A program made the translations under genes and the position numbers. Positions 54,434 to 64,000 of a stretch of 64,000 nucleotides of DNA are shown here, piece after piece. The notes below the pieces were generated by a model, which was not told the DNA's origin, did no database searches, and was given only the letters and a program-made list of their open reading frames with translations. The first letter of the stretch is position 1; each line of letters opens with the position of its first letter. The DNA is from Stutzerimonas urumqiensis (GTDB taxonomy: Bacteria; Pseudomonadota; Gammaproteobacteria; Pseudomonadales; Pseudomonadaceae): contig NZ_RBZQ01000001.1 in NCBI RefSeq assembly GCF_003640395.1, positions 496,001 through 560,000 of the forward strand. The letters run 5' to 3'.

Positions 54434-55068
54434 ACATGACCGAAGACGAACAACTGGCCCAGATCAAGGATTGGTGGCAGCGCAACGGCAAGCCGCTGCT
54501 GATGGGCGTGGTGCTGGCGCTGGTGCTCGTGCTCGGCTGGCAGGCTTGGCGCAACCATCAGCAGCAGCAGGCACATGAGGCGTCCATGCTCTATCAGGAA
54601 CTGCTCACCAAGGTACTGAGCGGAACCGATCTCGACCTAGCGGAAATAGCCCGCCTGGGTAACACCCTGAAGGAGCAGCACGGCGGGACGCACTATGCGC
54701 AGTTCGGCGCGCTGTTCCTGGCCAAGGTGGCGGTCGAATCGGGCGATCTCGACGAAGCGGCCTCCACGCTCGACGCACTGGTCAAGGAGCCCGCCGGCCC
54801 GACCATCGAAGAGCTGGCCAGGCAGCGCCTGGCCGCGGTGCTGGCGGCGCAAGGCAAGACCGAGGAAGGCCTGAAACTGCTCGATGGGCAGGCGCCAACG
54901 GCGTACCAGGCCAGCCGCGAGGAACTTAGGGGCGATCTGCTGGTTCAGCTCGGTCGTCTCGACGACGCGCATGCGGCCTATGTCAAGGCCAAGGCAGCCC
55001 TGTCCGAAGAAGCGGCGGTGGGCGGCTTGCAATTGAAACTCGACGATCTGGCTCGGGGAGAGGCATAA
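54430..55068 (+). CDS. yfgM: YfgM-like membrane-anchored TPR protein
   Basis: 212-residue ancillary SecYEG/PpiD-associated protein. Cytosolic start [20 protein letters not shown], one membrane helix ([18 protein letters not shown]) and periplasmic TPR-like repeats. The ATG overlaps the hisS stop (ATGA); an ATG two codons later is possible. Confidence 0.92.
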   Translation: MNMTEDEQLAQIKDWWQRNGKPLLMGVVLALVLVLGWQAWRNHQQQQAHEASMLYQELLTKVLSGTDLDLAEIARLGNTLKEQHGGTHYAQFGALFLAKVAVESGDLDEAASTLDALVKEPAGPTIEELARQRLAAVLAAQGKTEEGLKLLDGQAPTAYQASREELRGDLLVQLGRLDDAHAAYVKAKAALSEEAAVGGLQLKLDDLARGEA

Positions 55069-55069
55069 C

Positions 55070-56212
55070 GTGAAGGGCTGGAAAGTAGCGGCACTGTTGT
55101 CCCTGGCTGCGATCGCCGCCGGCTGCAGCAGCAATAGCAGCAAGGAACCGGAGCCAAGCGAGCTGGTTGAGTTCGAGCACGAAGTTCAGCTCGATGAGCA
55201 GTGGAGCCGATCGATCGGTGAAGGACAGGGGGAAACCTACAACCGCCTGATGCCAGTGGTGTATGGCGACCAGCTGTACGTCACCGACGTGGAAGGGCTC
55301 GTCGTCTCGATCGACCGCGAGAGCGGCAAGGTCAACTGGAAAGTCGAACTGGATGAACCGGTGTCCGGCGGTGTCGGCGCCGGCTACGGCCTGGTGCTGG
55401 TCGGCACCATGAATGGGGACGTCATCGCGCTGGACGTCGCCGATGGCACGAAAAAGTGGCGGGCCTCGGTGGGCAGCGAGGTGCTGTCCGCACCGGCCAT
55501 CAACGGCGACATCGTGCTGGTGCAGACCCAGGACGACACGCTGGTAGCGCTCGAGGCCGATAGCGGCGAGCGGCGCTGGAGCTATGAAAGCTCTCCCGCG
55601 GTTCTGACCCTGCGCGGTACCGGTGCGCCGCTGCTGACCAACCAGCTGGCCATCGCCGGGCTCTCGACGGGCAAGGTGATCGCACTCGATACCCGCCGCG
55701 GCCTGCCGGTCTGGGAGCAGCGCATCGCCATCCCGCAGGGCCGATCCGAACTCGAGCGCATCGTCGATATCGACGGGACCTTGCTGCAATCGGGTGGCAA
55801 GCTGTACGTCGTCACCTTCCAGGGGCGCGCCGCGGTTCTCGACCTAGAATCCGGTCGCATTCTGTGGCAGCGGGACGCATCCAGCGCGTCGGGCACGGCG
55901 CTTGGTTACGGCAGCGTGTATCTGAGCCTGGCCGACGGCACCGTACAGGGTATCGACGAGCGCTCGAACACCGTGCTGTGGTCCAACGATCAGCTGGCGC
56001 GGCGCCAGCTCTCCGGCCCGGAGGTTTTCTCCAGCTATGTGGTCGTGGGCGACAAGGAAGGTTACCTGCATCTGCTCAGCCAGGTGGATGGCCGTTTCGT
56101 CGGTCGGACGCGCGTCGACAGTTCGGGCATACGTGCCCGGGCGGTGGTGGAAGGTGACTGGCTCTACGTCTATGCCAATGACGGTTCGCTCGTCGCCTAC
56201 ACCCTTCGCTGA
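55070..56212 (+). CDS. bamB: BamB, outer-membrane assembly lipoprotein
   Basis: 380-residue beta-propeller lipoprotein of the BAM complex. GTG start with lipobox AAGC; PQQ-like propeller blades such as GLVVSIDRESGKVNWKVEL, DVADGTKKWRASVGSE and EADSGERRWSYE. The start immediately follows yfgM. Confidence 0.95.
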   Translation: MKGWKVAALLSLAAIAAGCSSNSSKEPEPSELVEFEHEVQLDEQWSRSIGEGQGETYNRLMPVVYGDQLYVTDVEGLVVSIDRESGKVNWKVELDEPVSGGVGAGYGLVLVGTMNGDVIALDVADGTKKWRASVGSEVLSAPAINGDIVLVQTQDDTLVALEADSGERRWSYESSPAVLTLRGTGAPLLTNQLAIAGLSTGKVIALDTRRGLPVWEQRIAIPQGRSELERIVDIDGTLLQSGGKLYVVTFQGRAAVLDLESGRILWQRDASSASGTALGYGSVYLSLADGTVQGIDERSNTVLWSNDQLARRQLSGPEVFSSYVVVGDKEGYLHLLSQVDGRFVGRTRVDSSGIRARAVVEGDWLYVYANDGSLVAYTLR

Positions 56213-56258
56213 CGCTCGGCTCGGGGCCGTGCGCCCGGAGCCTGTTGCAGTTGCTACC

Positions 56259-56292
56259 GGCCGCTGATCACAGCGGCCGTCTTCTTTTCGAT
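56259..56292 (+). terminator. probable terminator after bamB
   Basis: GGCCGCTG ATCA CAGCGGCC followed by GTCTTCTTTTCG. Stem of 8 bp and T-rich tail, 46 bases after bamB. Confidence 0.7.
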
Positions 56293-56312
56293 TGCCTGAT
56301 GTGGAGAGCCGT

Positions 56313-57809
56313 ATGGTTCCCGTAATTGCCCTGGTCGGCCGCCCCAACGTGGGCAAGTCGACCCTGTTCAACCGCCTGACCAAAAGCCGTGACGCCATCG
56401 TGGCCGAATATGCCGGCCTCACGCGCGATCGCCAGTACGGTGAGGCCAAGTGGCAAGGGCGCACCTATATCGTCATCGACACGGGCGGTATCTCCGGCGA
56501 CGAAGTGGGCATCGATGCGAAGATGGCCCAGCAGTCGTTGCAGGCGATCGAGGAAGCCGATGCCGTGCTGTTCATGGTGGATGCACGGGCGGGCATGACC
56601 GCGGCCGATCAGTCCATCGCCGAGCATCTGCGGCGGCGCAACAAGCGCTGCTTCCTGGTCGTCAACAAGGTCGATACGGTCGATCCCGAGCTTGCCCGCG
56701 CGGAGTTCAGCCCCCTCGGACTCGGAGATGCCTTGCCCATCGCGGCGGCCCACGGGCGTGGTATCAATCCGATGCTTCAGGAGGCGCTCGGTATATTCCC
56801 GAAGGACGCCGAGACGGTTCCGCAGGACGAGGTGCTCGACGGGGAGGTGCACGAAGGTGCAGAGGCGACGGAGCAAGGCGGGGCGCCCAGTCGTATTCCG
56901 GGGCCTAGCGAGCGTGACGGCATCAAGATCGCCATCATCGGTCGGCCGAACGTGGGCAAGTCGACCCTGGTGAACCGCATGCTGGGTGAAGAGCGCGTGA
57001 TCGTCTTCGACCAGGCCGGCACTACGCGCGACAGCATCTACATTCCGTTCGAGCGTGACGAGGAGAAGTACACCCTCATCGATACCGCCGGTGTGCGTCG
57101 CCGGGGAAAGATATTCGAAGCGGTCGAGAAGTTCTCGGTGGTCAAGACGCTGCAGGCGATCCAGGACGCCAACGTCGTCGTGTTCGTCATGGATGCGCGC
57201 GAAGGCGTGGTCGAGCATGACCTCAATCTGCTCGGCTTCGTCCTCGAAACCGGCCGCGCGCTGGTCATCGCGCTGAACAAGTGGGACGGCATGGAGGCGT
57301 CCGAGCGTGACTACGTGAAGACCGAGCTGCAGCGGCGGCTGTTCTTCGTGGATTTCGCCGACATCCATTTCATTTCCGCGTTGCACGGTACCGGCGTCGG
57401 CCATCTGTACAAGTCGGTCCAGGATGCTTTCCGCTCGGCCGTGACCCGTTGGCCGACCAGCCGCCTGACGCAGATCCTCGAGGACGCCGTCCAGGATCAC
57501 CAGCCGCCGATGGTCAACGGTCGCCGGATCAAGCTGCGCTACGCCCACCTGGGCGGTGCCAACCCGCCGCTGATCGTGATCCACGGCAACCAGGTCGATG
57601 CGGTGCCCAAGTCCTATACGCGCTACCTGGAAAACACCTTCCGCCGGGTGTTGAAGCTGGTCGGCACGCCGATCCGCATCGAATACAAGGGTGGCGAGAA
57701 CCCGTACGAAGGCAAGAAGAACAAGCTCACCGAGCGGCAGGTCAACAAGAAGCGACGCCTGATGAGCCACCACAAGAAAGCGGAGAAGAAGCGCAAGGAC
57801 AAACGCTAA
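56313..57809 (+). CDS. der: Der (EngA), ribosome-assembly GTPase
   Basis: 498-residue double GTPase for 50S assembly. Two G domains with [12 protein letters not shown] (near residue 8) and [12 protein letters not shown] (near residue 212), then a KH-like domain and a basic C-terminal tail ([20 protein letters not shown]). The ATG at 56313 has GGAGAG upstream. Confidence 0.97.
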   Translation: MVPVIALVGRPNVGKSTLFNRLTKSRDAIVAEYAGLTRDRQYGEAKWQGRTYIVIDTGGISGDEVGIDAKMAQQSLQAIEEADAVLFMVDARAGMTAADQSIAEHLRRRNKRCFLVVNKVDTVDPELARAEFSPLGLGDALPIAAAHGRGINPMLQEALGIFPKDAETVPQDEVLDGEVHEGAEATEQGGAPSRIPGPSERDGIKIAIIGRPNVGKSTLVNRMLGEERVIVFDQAGTTRDSIYIPFERDEEKYTLIDTAGVRRRGKIFEAVEKFSVVKTLQAIQDANVVVFVMDAREGVVEHDLNLLGFVLETGRALVIALNKWDGMEASERDYVKTELQRRLFFVDFADIHFISALHGTGVGHLYKSVQDAFRSAVTRWPTSRLTQILEDAVQDHQPPMVNGRRIKLRYAHLGGANPPLIVIHGNQVDAVPKSYTRYLENTFRRVLKLVGTPIRIEYKGGENPYEGKKNKLTERQVNKKRRLMSHHKKAEKKRKDKR

Positions 57810-57857
57810 GGCGGGTGATGCCCGTCGGTAGGCATTCAATCTTCGATCACTTTGCAG

Positions 57858-59018
57858 ATGGCGACCGAGATGCTCGAGAGCAAGCTACCCACCGTCGGTA
57901 CCACGATTTTCACCACCATGTCGCAATTGGCTGCCCAGGCCGGTGCGCTGAACCTGTCGCAGGGGTTCCCCGATTTCGATGGGCCAGAGGCCCTGCGCGA
58001 GGCGGTTTGCCGGCACCTGATGGCAGGCGGCAATCAGTACGCGCCGATGACCGGGCTGCCGGCGCTGCGCGAGCAGGTCGCGGTGAAGGTGGCGCGCTTC
58101 TATGGTCGCTCGGTGAGCGCGGACCAGGAAATCACCATCACGCCCGGAGCCACGCAGGCGATCTTCTGCGCCATCCAGGCGGTGCTGCGGCCGGGTGACG
58201 AAGCGATCGTCTTCGACCCGTGTTACGACAGCTACGAGCCTTCGATCCGTCTGGCCGGTGCCAGCTGCATCCACCAGGCGCTGACGCTTCCTGATTTCTC
58301 CATCGACTGGCAGCGCCTGGCCGATGCGATCAATCCGCGTACGCGGCTGATCGTGCTGAACACGCCGCACAACCCCAGCGGCGCCCTGTTGAGCACGGCA
58401 GACCTGGATCGCCTCGCCGATCTGGTGCGCGGGCGAGACCTGTACATCCTCAGCGACGAAGTCTACGAGCACCTGGTGTACGAGGGCGCCGAGCATGCCA
58501 GCGTGCTTCGCCACGCGGAGCTGTACGAGCGGGCCTTCGTGATCAGCTCGTTCGGCAAGACCTACCACGTCACCGGCTGGAAAACCGGTTATGTCGTGGC
58601 GCCGCCTGCGCTCACCGCCGAGTTGCGCAAGATTCACCAGTACGTGAGTTTCACCGCGGTCACGCCCTTGCAAGGCGGCCTGGCCGAGTTCATGGCCGCG
58701 CATCCCGAGCACCTGGACGAGCTGCCCGGTTTCTATCAGGCCAAGCGCGATCTGTTCTGCTCGTTGCTGGAGGGCTCACGCTTTTCGTTCCGACCGGCCG
58801 CCGGCACCTACTTTCAGCTCGCGGATTACTCGGCGATACGTCCCGACCTGGATGACGTCGCCATGGCCCGCTGGCTGACGCTGGAACATGGGGTGGCTTC
58901 GATCCCGATTTCAGTGTTCTACCAATCCCCTCCGGCCGAGGCCAGGCTGGTTCGCTTCTGTTTCGCCAAGCGCGAGGACACCTTGCGCGAAGCGGCTCGC
59001 AGGCTGTGTGCGATTTGA
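57858..59018 (+). CDS. PLP-dependent aminotransferase (YbdL/MtnE-like)
   Basis: 386-residue fold-type I aminotransferase. N terminus contains GTTIFTTMSQLA and LNLSQGFPDFDGP; PLP Lys in SSFGKTYHVTGWKTGY; Arg for the substrate carboxylate near the C-terminal VRFCFAKRED. Resembles E. coli YbdL, which transaminates methionine/KMTB with glutamine. The downstream omega-amidase supports this: it would remove alpha-ketoglutaramate. A start at 57870 (MLESKLP) is also possible. Confidence 0.88.
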   Translation: MATEMLESKLPTVGTTIFTTMSQLAAQAGALNLSQGFPDFDGPEALREAVCRHLMAGGNQYAPMTGLPALREQVAVKVARFYGRSVSADQEITITPGATQAIFCAIQAVLRPGDEAIVFDPCYDSYEPSIRLAGASCIHQALTLPDFSIDWQRLADAINPRTRLIVLNTPHNPSGALLSTADLDRLADLVRGRDLYILSDEVYEHLVYEGAEHASVLRHAELYERAFVISSFGKTYHVTGWKTGYVVAPPALTAELRKIHQYVSFTAVTPLQGGLAEFMAAHPEHLDELPGFYQAKRDLFCSLLEGSRFSFRPAAGTYFQLADYSAIRPDLDDVAMARWLTLEHGVASIPISVFYQSPPAEARLVRFCFAKREDTLREAARRLCAI

Positions 59019-59031
59019 AGGAGAGCGTGGC

Positions 59032-59811
59032 ATGAGCAAGCCGAATCTCGAGATTGCGCTGATCCAGACGACCCTGGCCTGGCATGACGCCGAGGCCAAC
59101 CGTGAGCACTTCGCCGGGCTGCTGGATCACGCCACCGGTGCGGATCTGATCGTTCTGCCGGAAATGTTCAGCACCGGCTTCAGCATGGAGTCGAACGAGC
59201 TGGCCGAGGATGCGGGGGGACCGACCACCGGCTGGCTGCTCAAGCAGGCGGCACGGCTCGAAGCGGTAGTGACCGGAAGCATCATCGTCCGGGCGGCCGA
59301 TGGGCGCTGTTTCAATCGCCTGTTGTGGGCGCGGCCGGACGGTAGCCTGGCTCACTACGACAAGCGCCATCTGTTCCGCATGGCGGGCGAGCACAAGCAC
59401 TTCAGTGCCGGCGATCGGCAGGCACTGTTCGAGGTCAAGGGCTGGCGCGTGCGGCCGCTGGTTTGCTACGACTTGCGCTTCCCGGTCTGGAGTCGCGACC
59501 CGCACAACACCGATCTGCTGCTCTACACCGCGAACTGGCCGGCGGCGCGTCGCCAGCACTGGAATCGTCTGCTCCCGGCGCGCGCCATCGAAAACCTGTG
59601 CTACGTGGCGGCCGTCAACCGGGTGGGTACGGACGGCAACGGGCACGCCTATGCCGGCGACAGCCAGGTGCTCGATGCCGAAGGCGAATGCCTGCTACAG
59701 GCCGGCGCGGGCGATGGCGTGCACCGCGCGACCTTGTCGGCGCACGCGCTCGCGGACTACCGCGAACGCTTCCCGGCCTATCGCGACGCAGACGCCTTCA
59801 ATCTGCTCTAG
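59032..59811 (+). CDS. omega-amidase/nitrilase-family hydrolase (YafV-like)
   Basis: 259-residue carbon-nitrogen hydrolase. Catalytic triad Glu in VLPEMFSTGF, Lys in HYDKRHLFRMAGE and Cys in PLVCYDLRFPVW. Homologs hydrolyse alpha-ketoglutaramate from glutamine transamination. AAGGAGAG precedes the ATG, 13 bases after the aminotransferase, so the two form an operon, probably in methionine salvage. Confidence 0.9.
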   Translation: MSKPNLEIALIQTTLAWHDAEANREHFAGLLDHATGADLIVLPEMFSTGFSMESNELAEDAGGPTTGWLLKQAARLEAVVTGSIIVRAADGRCFNRLLWARPDGSLAHYDKRHLFRMAGEHKHFSAGDRQALFEVKGWRVRPLVCYDLRFPVWSRDPHNTDLLLYTANWPAARRQHWNRLLPARAIENLCYVAAVNRVGTDGNGHAYAGDSQVLDAEGECLLQAGAGDGVHRATLSAHALADYRERFPAYRDADAFNLL

Positions 59812-59822
59812 CGCGCCAATCG

Positions 59823-60881
59823 TCAGGCGTCGGCCTTCAGCGACGCCATGTCGATCACGAAGCGGTACTTCACGTCACTGCGCAGCATCCGCTCGTAGGC
59901 CTGGTTGATATCCCGGATGTCGATCATCTCGATATCCGCGACGATCCCGTGCTGGGCACAGAAATCCAGCATGTCCTGCGTCTCCTGAATGCCGCCGATC
60001 AGCGAGCCGGCAATGCGGCGCCGCTTGAAGATCAGGCCGAACACACTGGGCGAGGGATGCGGCGAGGCGGGGGCGCCGACCAGCGTCATGGTGCCGTCGC
60101 GCTTGAGCAGCGCGATGAAGGGGTCGAGGCTGTGCGGCGCCGCAACGGTGTTCAGGATGAAGTCCAGGCTGTTGGCGTGTGCCGCCATCTGCGCCTTGTC
60201 TTTCGACACCACGACCTCGGCGGCGCCGAGGCGCAGGGCATCTTCGGTCTTGTCCGGCGAGGTGGTGAACAGCACGACATGGGCGCCCATCGCCGCGGCG
60301 ATCTTCACGGCCATGTGGCCCAGCCCGCCGAGGCCGACCACGCCGACCTTCTGGCCGGGGCCGACGTTCCACTGCCGCAGCGGCGAGTAGGTCGTGATGC
60401 CGGCACACAGCAGCGGCGCGACGGCTGCCAGGTTCTCCGTGTGGCTGACCCGCAGGACGTATTGCTCGTTGACGACGATATGGTCCGAATAACCGCCGAG
60501 GGTGTTCTCGCTGCCACCGAAGGCCGAGCCGTTGTAGGTCCCGATGAAGCCGTTCTCGCAGTATTGCTCGAGGCCTTCGCCGCAGGAGGCGCAGTGGCGG
60601 CAGCTGTCGACCAGACAGCCGACACCGGCGACATCGCCAACCTTGAACGCGCTGACGGCCGATCCCACCGCGCTGACGCGACCGACGATCTCGTGGCCCG
60701 GAACGGACGGGTAGAGCGTGTTGTTCCACTCGTTGCGGGCGGTGTGCAGGTCCGAATGGCAGACGCCGCAATAGAGGATCTGGATCTGCACGTCGTGCGG
60801 GCCGACATCGCGGCGCGAGAATGCGTAGGGGACGAGTGGCGAACTCGGGTCGTGGGCGGCGTAACCGATGGCGTTGCTCAT
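59823..60881 (-). CDS. zinc-dependent alcohol dehydrogenase (CAD/YahK-like)
   Basis: 352-residue NADP-dependent MDR enzyme. Catalytic zinc ligands in GVCHSD and PGHEIVG; structural zinc Cys in CRHCASCGEGLEQYC; Rossmann motif VGLGGLGHMAVKIA. Resembles bacterial cinnamyl-alcohol-dehydrogenase-like aldehyde reductases. Substrate unknown. Convergent with the omega-amidase gene. Confidence 0.93.
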   Translation of the reverse strand: MSNAIGYAAHDPSSPLVPYAFSRRDVGPHDVQIQILYCGVCHSDLHTARNEWNNTLYPSVPGHEIVGRVSAVGSAVSAFKVGDVAGVGCLVDSCRHCASCGEGLEQYCENGFIGTYNGSAFGGSENTLGGYSDHIVVNEQYVLRVSHTENLAAVAPLLCAGITTYSPLRQWNVGPGQKVGVVGLGGLGHMAVKIAAAMGAHVVLFTTSPDKTEDALRLGAAEVVVSKDKAQMAAHANSLDFILNTVAAPHSLDPFIALLKRDGTMTLVGAPASPHPSPSVFGLIFKRRRIAGSLIGGIQETQDMLDFCAQHGIVADIEMIDIRDINQAYERMLRSDVKYRFVIDMASLKADA

Positions 60882-61027
60882 GGCGGCTCCTTGATGGTCA
60901 CTGGGAAAGACCGTCGATCATAGGAGCAGATTCGGCAGGACCGGTTGCACGATCCTGCCGACGCCTAGCGCGTTCCTGTCGGCGCGCGTCGACACGTGGC
61001 GAGGCCGCGCAAGGCCCCGCCGAGGGT

Positions 61028-62698
61028 TCAGGCGGCTTTCGCCTGCGCTTCGCGTACCGCGCGGTTCAGTGCGCTGAACAGGGCACGGATGCTGGCGGTG
61101 GTGATGTTTTCGTCGATTCCGATGCCGTGCAGCGGCCGCTCGCCCTCCAGGCGAATTTCGAGATAAGCCGCAGCCCGCGCCTGGGTACCCGAGCCGATCG
61201 AATGCTCGTGGTAATCCATGATTTCGACTTTCAGCGGCAAGCCGGCGACCAGCGCTTCCAGCGGACCTTTGCCGATGCCGCGCCAATGCTGGGGCTCGCC
61301 GTCGACGAGCACGTCCACTTCGACCGCCGAGGTCCCGTTCTCTTCCTGCAACCGGTGGCTCTTCAGGCCGTAGGGTGCGGTGGCGTGCAGGTACTCGCTT
61401 TCCAGCAAGCCGTAGATCTGCTGGGCGGTCATCTCCAGCCCGAGGCGATCGGTCTCCCGCTGCACGACCTGGCTGAATTCGATCTGCATGCGGCGCGGCA
61501 GGCTGATGCCGTATTCCTGCTCCAGCAGGTAGGTAATGCCGCCCTTGCCGGACTGGCTGTTGACGCGGATGACGGCCTCATAACTGCGGCCGATGTCCGC
61601 CGGGTCGATTGGCAGGTACGGCACTTCCCAGAGCGCATCGGCCTGCTGCTGGGCGAATCCCTTGCGAATCGCATCCTGGTGCGAACCGGAGAAGGCGGTG
61701 TGTACGAGGTCGCCGACATAGGGATGGCGCGGGTGCACCGGCAACTGGTTGCATTCCTCGACCACCTTGCGCACGGCATCGATGTCGGAGAAGTCCAGCT
61801 GCGGATCGATGCCCTGGGTGTAGAGGTTGAGCGCGACGGTCACCAGGTCGACGTTGCCGGTCCGCTCGCCATTGCCGAACAGGCAGCCTTCGACCCGGTC
61901 GGCGCCAGCCATCAGGCCCAGTTCCGTGGCGGCGACGCCAGTGCCGCGGTCGTTGTGGGTATGCAGGCTGATCAGCACCGAATCGCGCTTGTGGATGTGG
62001 CGGCCGAACCATTCGATCTGGTCGGCGTAGATGTTCGGCGTCGCGGCCTCGATGGTCGCCGGCAGGTTGAGAATCAGCTTTTGCGCTGGCGTCGGCTGGA
62101 AGACCTCGATCACCGCGTTGCAGACTTCGACGGCGAAGTCGGTCTCGGTGGAGCTGAACACTTCCGGCGAGTATTCGAACCGCCAGCTCGTTTCGGGGCG
62201 GGCGTCGGCCAGGCGCTTGATGACGCGGCCGGCTTCGACCGCGATCTGCTTCACGCCGGCCTTGTCCTGGTTGAACACGATCTTGCGGAAGCTCGGCGCG
62301 GTGGCGTTGTAGTAGTGAACGATCGCCTGACGTGCGCCCCTGAGCGATTCGAAGGTGCGTTCGATGAGATCCTCGCGGGCCTGCGTGAGCACCTGGATGG
62401 TGACGTCCTCGGGAATATGGCCGCCTTCGATCAGCTCGCGCACGAAATCGAAGTCGGTTTGCGAAGCCGAGGGGAAGCCGACTTCGATCTCCTTGAGGCC
62501 GACCTGCACCAGGGTCTTGAAGAAGCGCATCTTCTTCTCGGCATCCATCGGCTCGATCAACGACTGGTTGCCATCGCGCAGGTCCGAACTCAGCCAGATC
62601 GGTGCCTGGGTGATGGCCTTCGATGGCCAGGTGCGATCCGGGATAGCGATGGGAGCGAAGGCACGGTATTTGATCGAGGGGTCTTTGAGCATGGTCAT
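61028..62698 (-). CDS. leuA: LeuA, 2-isopropylmalate synthase
   Basis: First committed enzyme of leucine synthesis, condensing acetyl-CoA with 2-oxoisovalerate. 556 residues, of the longer Pseudomonas/actinobacterial type starting [14 protein letters not shown]. Catalytic barrel motif [16 protein letters not shown], metal His pair in [12 protein letters not shown], and a C-terminal leucine-binding regulatory domain. AGGA precedes the ATG. The 286-base gap upstream holds its promoter; no clear attenuator peptide was identified. Confidence 0.96.
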   Translation of the reverse strand: MTMLKDPSIKYRAFAPIAIPDRTWPSKAITQAPIWLSSDLRDGNQSLIEPMDAEKKMRFFKTLVQVGLKEIEVGFPSASQTDFDFVRELIEGGHIPEDVTIQVLTQAREDLIERTFESLRGARQAIVHYYNATAPSFRKIVFNQDKAGVKQIAVEAGRVIKRLADARPETSWRFEYSPEVFSSTETDFAVEVCNAVIEVFQPTPAQKLILNLPATIEAATPNIYADQIEWFGRHIHKRDSVLISLHTHNDRGTGVAATELGLMAGADRVEGCLFGNGERTGNVDLVTVALNLYTQGIDPQLDFSDIDAVRKVVEECNQLPVHPRHPYVGDLVHTAFSGSHQDAIRKGFAQQQADALWEVPYLPIDPADIGRSYEAVIRVNSQSGKGGITYLLEQEYGISLPRRMQIEFSQVVQRETDRLGLEMTAQQIYGLLESEYLHATAPYGLKSHRLQEENGTSAVEVDVLVDGEPQHWRGIGKGPLEALVAGLPLKVEIMDYHEHSIGSGTQARAAAYLEIRLEGERPLHGIGIDENITTASIRALFSALNRAVREAQAKAA

Positions 62699-62984
62699 GG
62701 CGATGTCCTGGGCTGGCGCTTAGGCTGCTTGCCGCATGAATCGCGGTGGAGCAAGCCGTGCAATGGGGTAAAGGTAGGGCGAGCCTCGGGTTGCTTGCAA
62801 CACTGTGGATAAATTTGGAGGTTCGTTGCGCTGTTTGCTGGTTATCAGCAGAAAATTGCGGAATCGAGCTTTGCTTTAGCGTTGAATGCTCAGCCCGCAT
62901 GGCGACCACGTGTCGCGTCGCGTTTGCCACCGTGCATGCCATCATGCGCCCACCTTATTGGACGTCTTCGTAGAAGGATCGCCG

Positions 62985-63395
62985 GTGACCCGCAGGCATC
63001 GTTCCGCTCTGAGCATCTGGCTTGGCCTGTTCGCCATGCTGATGATTCATGCCGGGCCGCTGATCTCTGCGTTCCAATTCCCGTCCGCTCGGCCTTCGTC
63101 GGTGACGGGCGAACATCACCACCACCCGATCGCGACGGGCGAGCGGGCCAGCGTTTCGATCGCGCACCATCCTGCCTCGGCATCCGTCGGCGGCCAGCCC
63201 GCTTGGCTGGAGGCCCTGGCGCTCTGCGGCTACTGCGAGTTGCTGACGCACAACCCGCCGCTGAGCCTCTCGCTCGATCTCACGGTGCCGCATTACCGGC
63301 CCGCATTTGCCCATTGGCTGCCGGTCGAGCCGTTGCCGCGCCTGCGCCTGTACATAGTCCGGCAGCCGCGCGCACCCCCTGCATTCCACGGTTGA
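62985..63395 (+). CDS. DUF2946 family protein, copper-receptor associated
   Basis: 136-residue secreted or membrane-anchored protein. N-terminal hydrophobic helix (ALSIWLGLFAMLMIHAGPLIS), then a His-rich stretch (GEHHHHP) and CGYCELLTHNPPL, typical of DUF2946 proteins. It starts at GTG 62985 with GAAGG upstream. It lies 51 bases before a TonB-dependent receptor of the OprC/NosA type, a common pairing linked to copper. Metal binding is inferred from His and Cys content. Confidence 0.82.
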   Translation: MTRRHRSALSIWLGLFAMLMIHAGPLISAFQFPSARPSSVTGEHHHHPIATGERASVSIAHHPASASVGGQPAWLEALALCGYCELLTHNPPLSLSLDLTVPHYRPAFAHWLPVEPLPRLRLYIVRQPRAPPAFHG

Positions 63396-63446
63396 TAACC
63401 AGGGCCGCCTTCGCCGCGGCGATCGTCATCTTCGTGGAAACTACCC

Positions 63447-64000
63447 ATGCACAGCCATTTCGCTTGCGGCATCACGCCGACTCGCCTTTTTGTTGCCCCT
63501 TTTATGCCCCATGCCAGCCGCTGCCGCTGGTCGTTCGCCCATCTCGCCTTCATCGGCTTGCTCGTCATCGGTCCGGTACTGGCCGACGAGGCGTCGCATC
63601 CGTCCCACCATTTGCCTGCGCCGGTGGTCCTTTCCCCGCTGGTGGTGACAGGCGTCGCGCCCGACTCCCCGCTCAAGGTGGTGACGGACCCCGGCTTGCC
63701 CCGTCAGCCGGTGCCGGCCAGCGATGGCGCCGATTACCTGAAGACCATTCCCGGCTTCTCGGCCGTGCGCAATGGCGGCGTGAACGGCGATCCCGTCTTT
63801 CGCGGCCTCTTCGGCTCGCGCCTCAAGCTCCTCAGCAACGGCAGCGAAATGCTCGGCGCCTGCCCCAACCGCATGGATTCGCCGGCGTCCTACATCAGTC
63901 CTGAAAATTTCGATCGGTTGGTCGTCATCAAAGGACCGCAAAGCGTGCTCTGGGGGCCGGGCGCATCCGCCGCGACGGTGCTGTTCGAACGCGAGCCGGA
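63447..64000 (+). CDS. oprC: TonB-dependent copper receptor (OprC/NosA-like), 3'-truncated
   Basis: N-terminal 184 codons of an outer-membrane TonB-dependent receptor running off the right edge. Signal-like helix (LAFIGLLVIGPVLA), a His-rich patch (EASHPSHHLP), TonB box-like LVVTG, plug domain with DGADYLKTIPGFSAVRNGG and VIKGPQSVLWGPGASAATV. GACPNRMDSP contains a CxxxM pair, as in the copper-binding site of OprC. An ATG at 63504 is an alternative start. It is in an operon with the DUF2946 gene. Confidence 0.88.
   Translation, partial: MHSHFACGITPTRLFVAPFMPHASRCRWSFAHLAFIGLLVIGPVLADEASHPSHHLPAPVVLSPLVVTGVAPDSPLKVVTDPGLPRQPVPASDGADYLKTIPGFSAVRNGGVNGDPVFRGLFGSRLKLLSNGSEMLGACPNRMDSPASYISPENFDRLVVIKGPQSVLWGPGASAATVLFEREP

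Noticed and set aside
62699..62984. leucine attenuator or leader peptide upstream of leuA
   Set aside because: No short frame with consecutive Leu codons followed by alternative hairpins could be made out.

Overview
The window is GC-rich, densely coded gammaproteobacterial chromosome. Gene content and order (valS-holC-pepA, lptFG, queA-tgt-yajC-secDF, suhB-trmJ-cysE, iscRSUA-hscBA-fdx-iscX, ndk-rlmN-pilF-rodZ-ispG-hisS-yfgM-bamB-der, leuA, a DUF2946/OprC-type copper pair) match the Pseudomonas core genome. Dispersed palindromes of the GTAGGAGCC-type suggest a stutzeri-like Pseudomonas (Stutzerimonas). The species is inference; no marker gene was compared.

Layout. 1-4250: accessory genes on + (end of a MalK-type ABC ATPase, a LysE exporter, a VOC protein, an aldo/keto reductase) separated by long gaps filled with REP-like and other dispersed repeats. 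4259-12368: the most interesting region, a curli (functional amyloid) locus, all on -. It holds two complete csgD-csgE-csgF-csgG modules. The first module in transcription order (csgD2-E2-F2-G2, 12368-10081) is followed by csgB and a very large csgA. The second (csgD1-E1-F1-G1, 7855-5580) is followed by a third, large curlin. About 1.2 kb covering csgG, csgF and part of csgE shows no mismatch between the modules, while the receiver halves of the two CsgD regulators have diverged. 12511-25843: housekeeping and accessory genes (cupin, two GST-like proteins, SDR, divergent metR/metE, ybaK, mltF, yejK, rlmF, an MFS carrier, a small wHTH protein). 25919-34475: valS, holC, pepA, lptF, lptG, an RDD protein and a cold shock gene. 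34785-42970: tRNA-Leu(CAA), tRNA modification (queA, tgt), Sec translocon accessories (yajC, secD, secF), suhB, trmJ, cysE. 43061-57809: the iron-sulfur cluster operon under an IscR-type promoter, then ndk through der. 57858-64000: an aminotransferase/omega-amidase pair, a zinc alcohol dehydrogenase, leuA, and the start of a copper receptor operon running off the right edge.

How the genes work together. CsgE/F/G form the curli secretion and assembly apparatus, CsgB nucleates, and CsgA plus the third curlin are the fibre subunits. Duplication of the secretion module with two different CsgD-like regulators suggests two input-specific curli outputs sharing nearly identical machinery. The remaining operons are conventional: Fe-S biogenesis, LPS transport (LptFG), outer-membrane assembly (BamB), queuosine tRNA modification, and Met and Leu synthesis. 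All functional calls come from reading translations and motifs; no database search was run.
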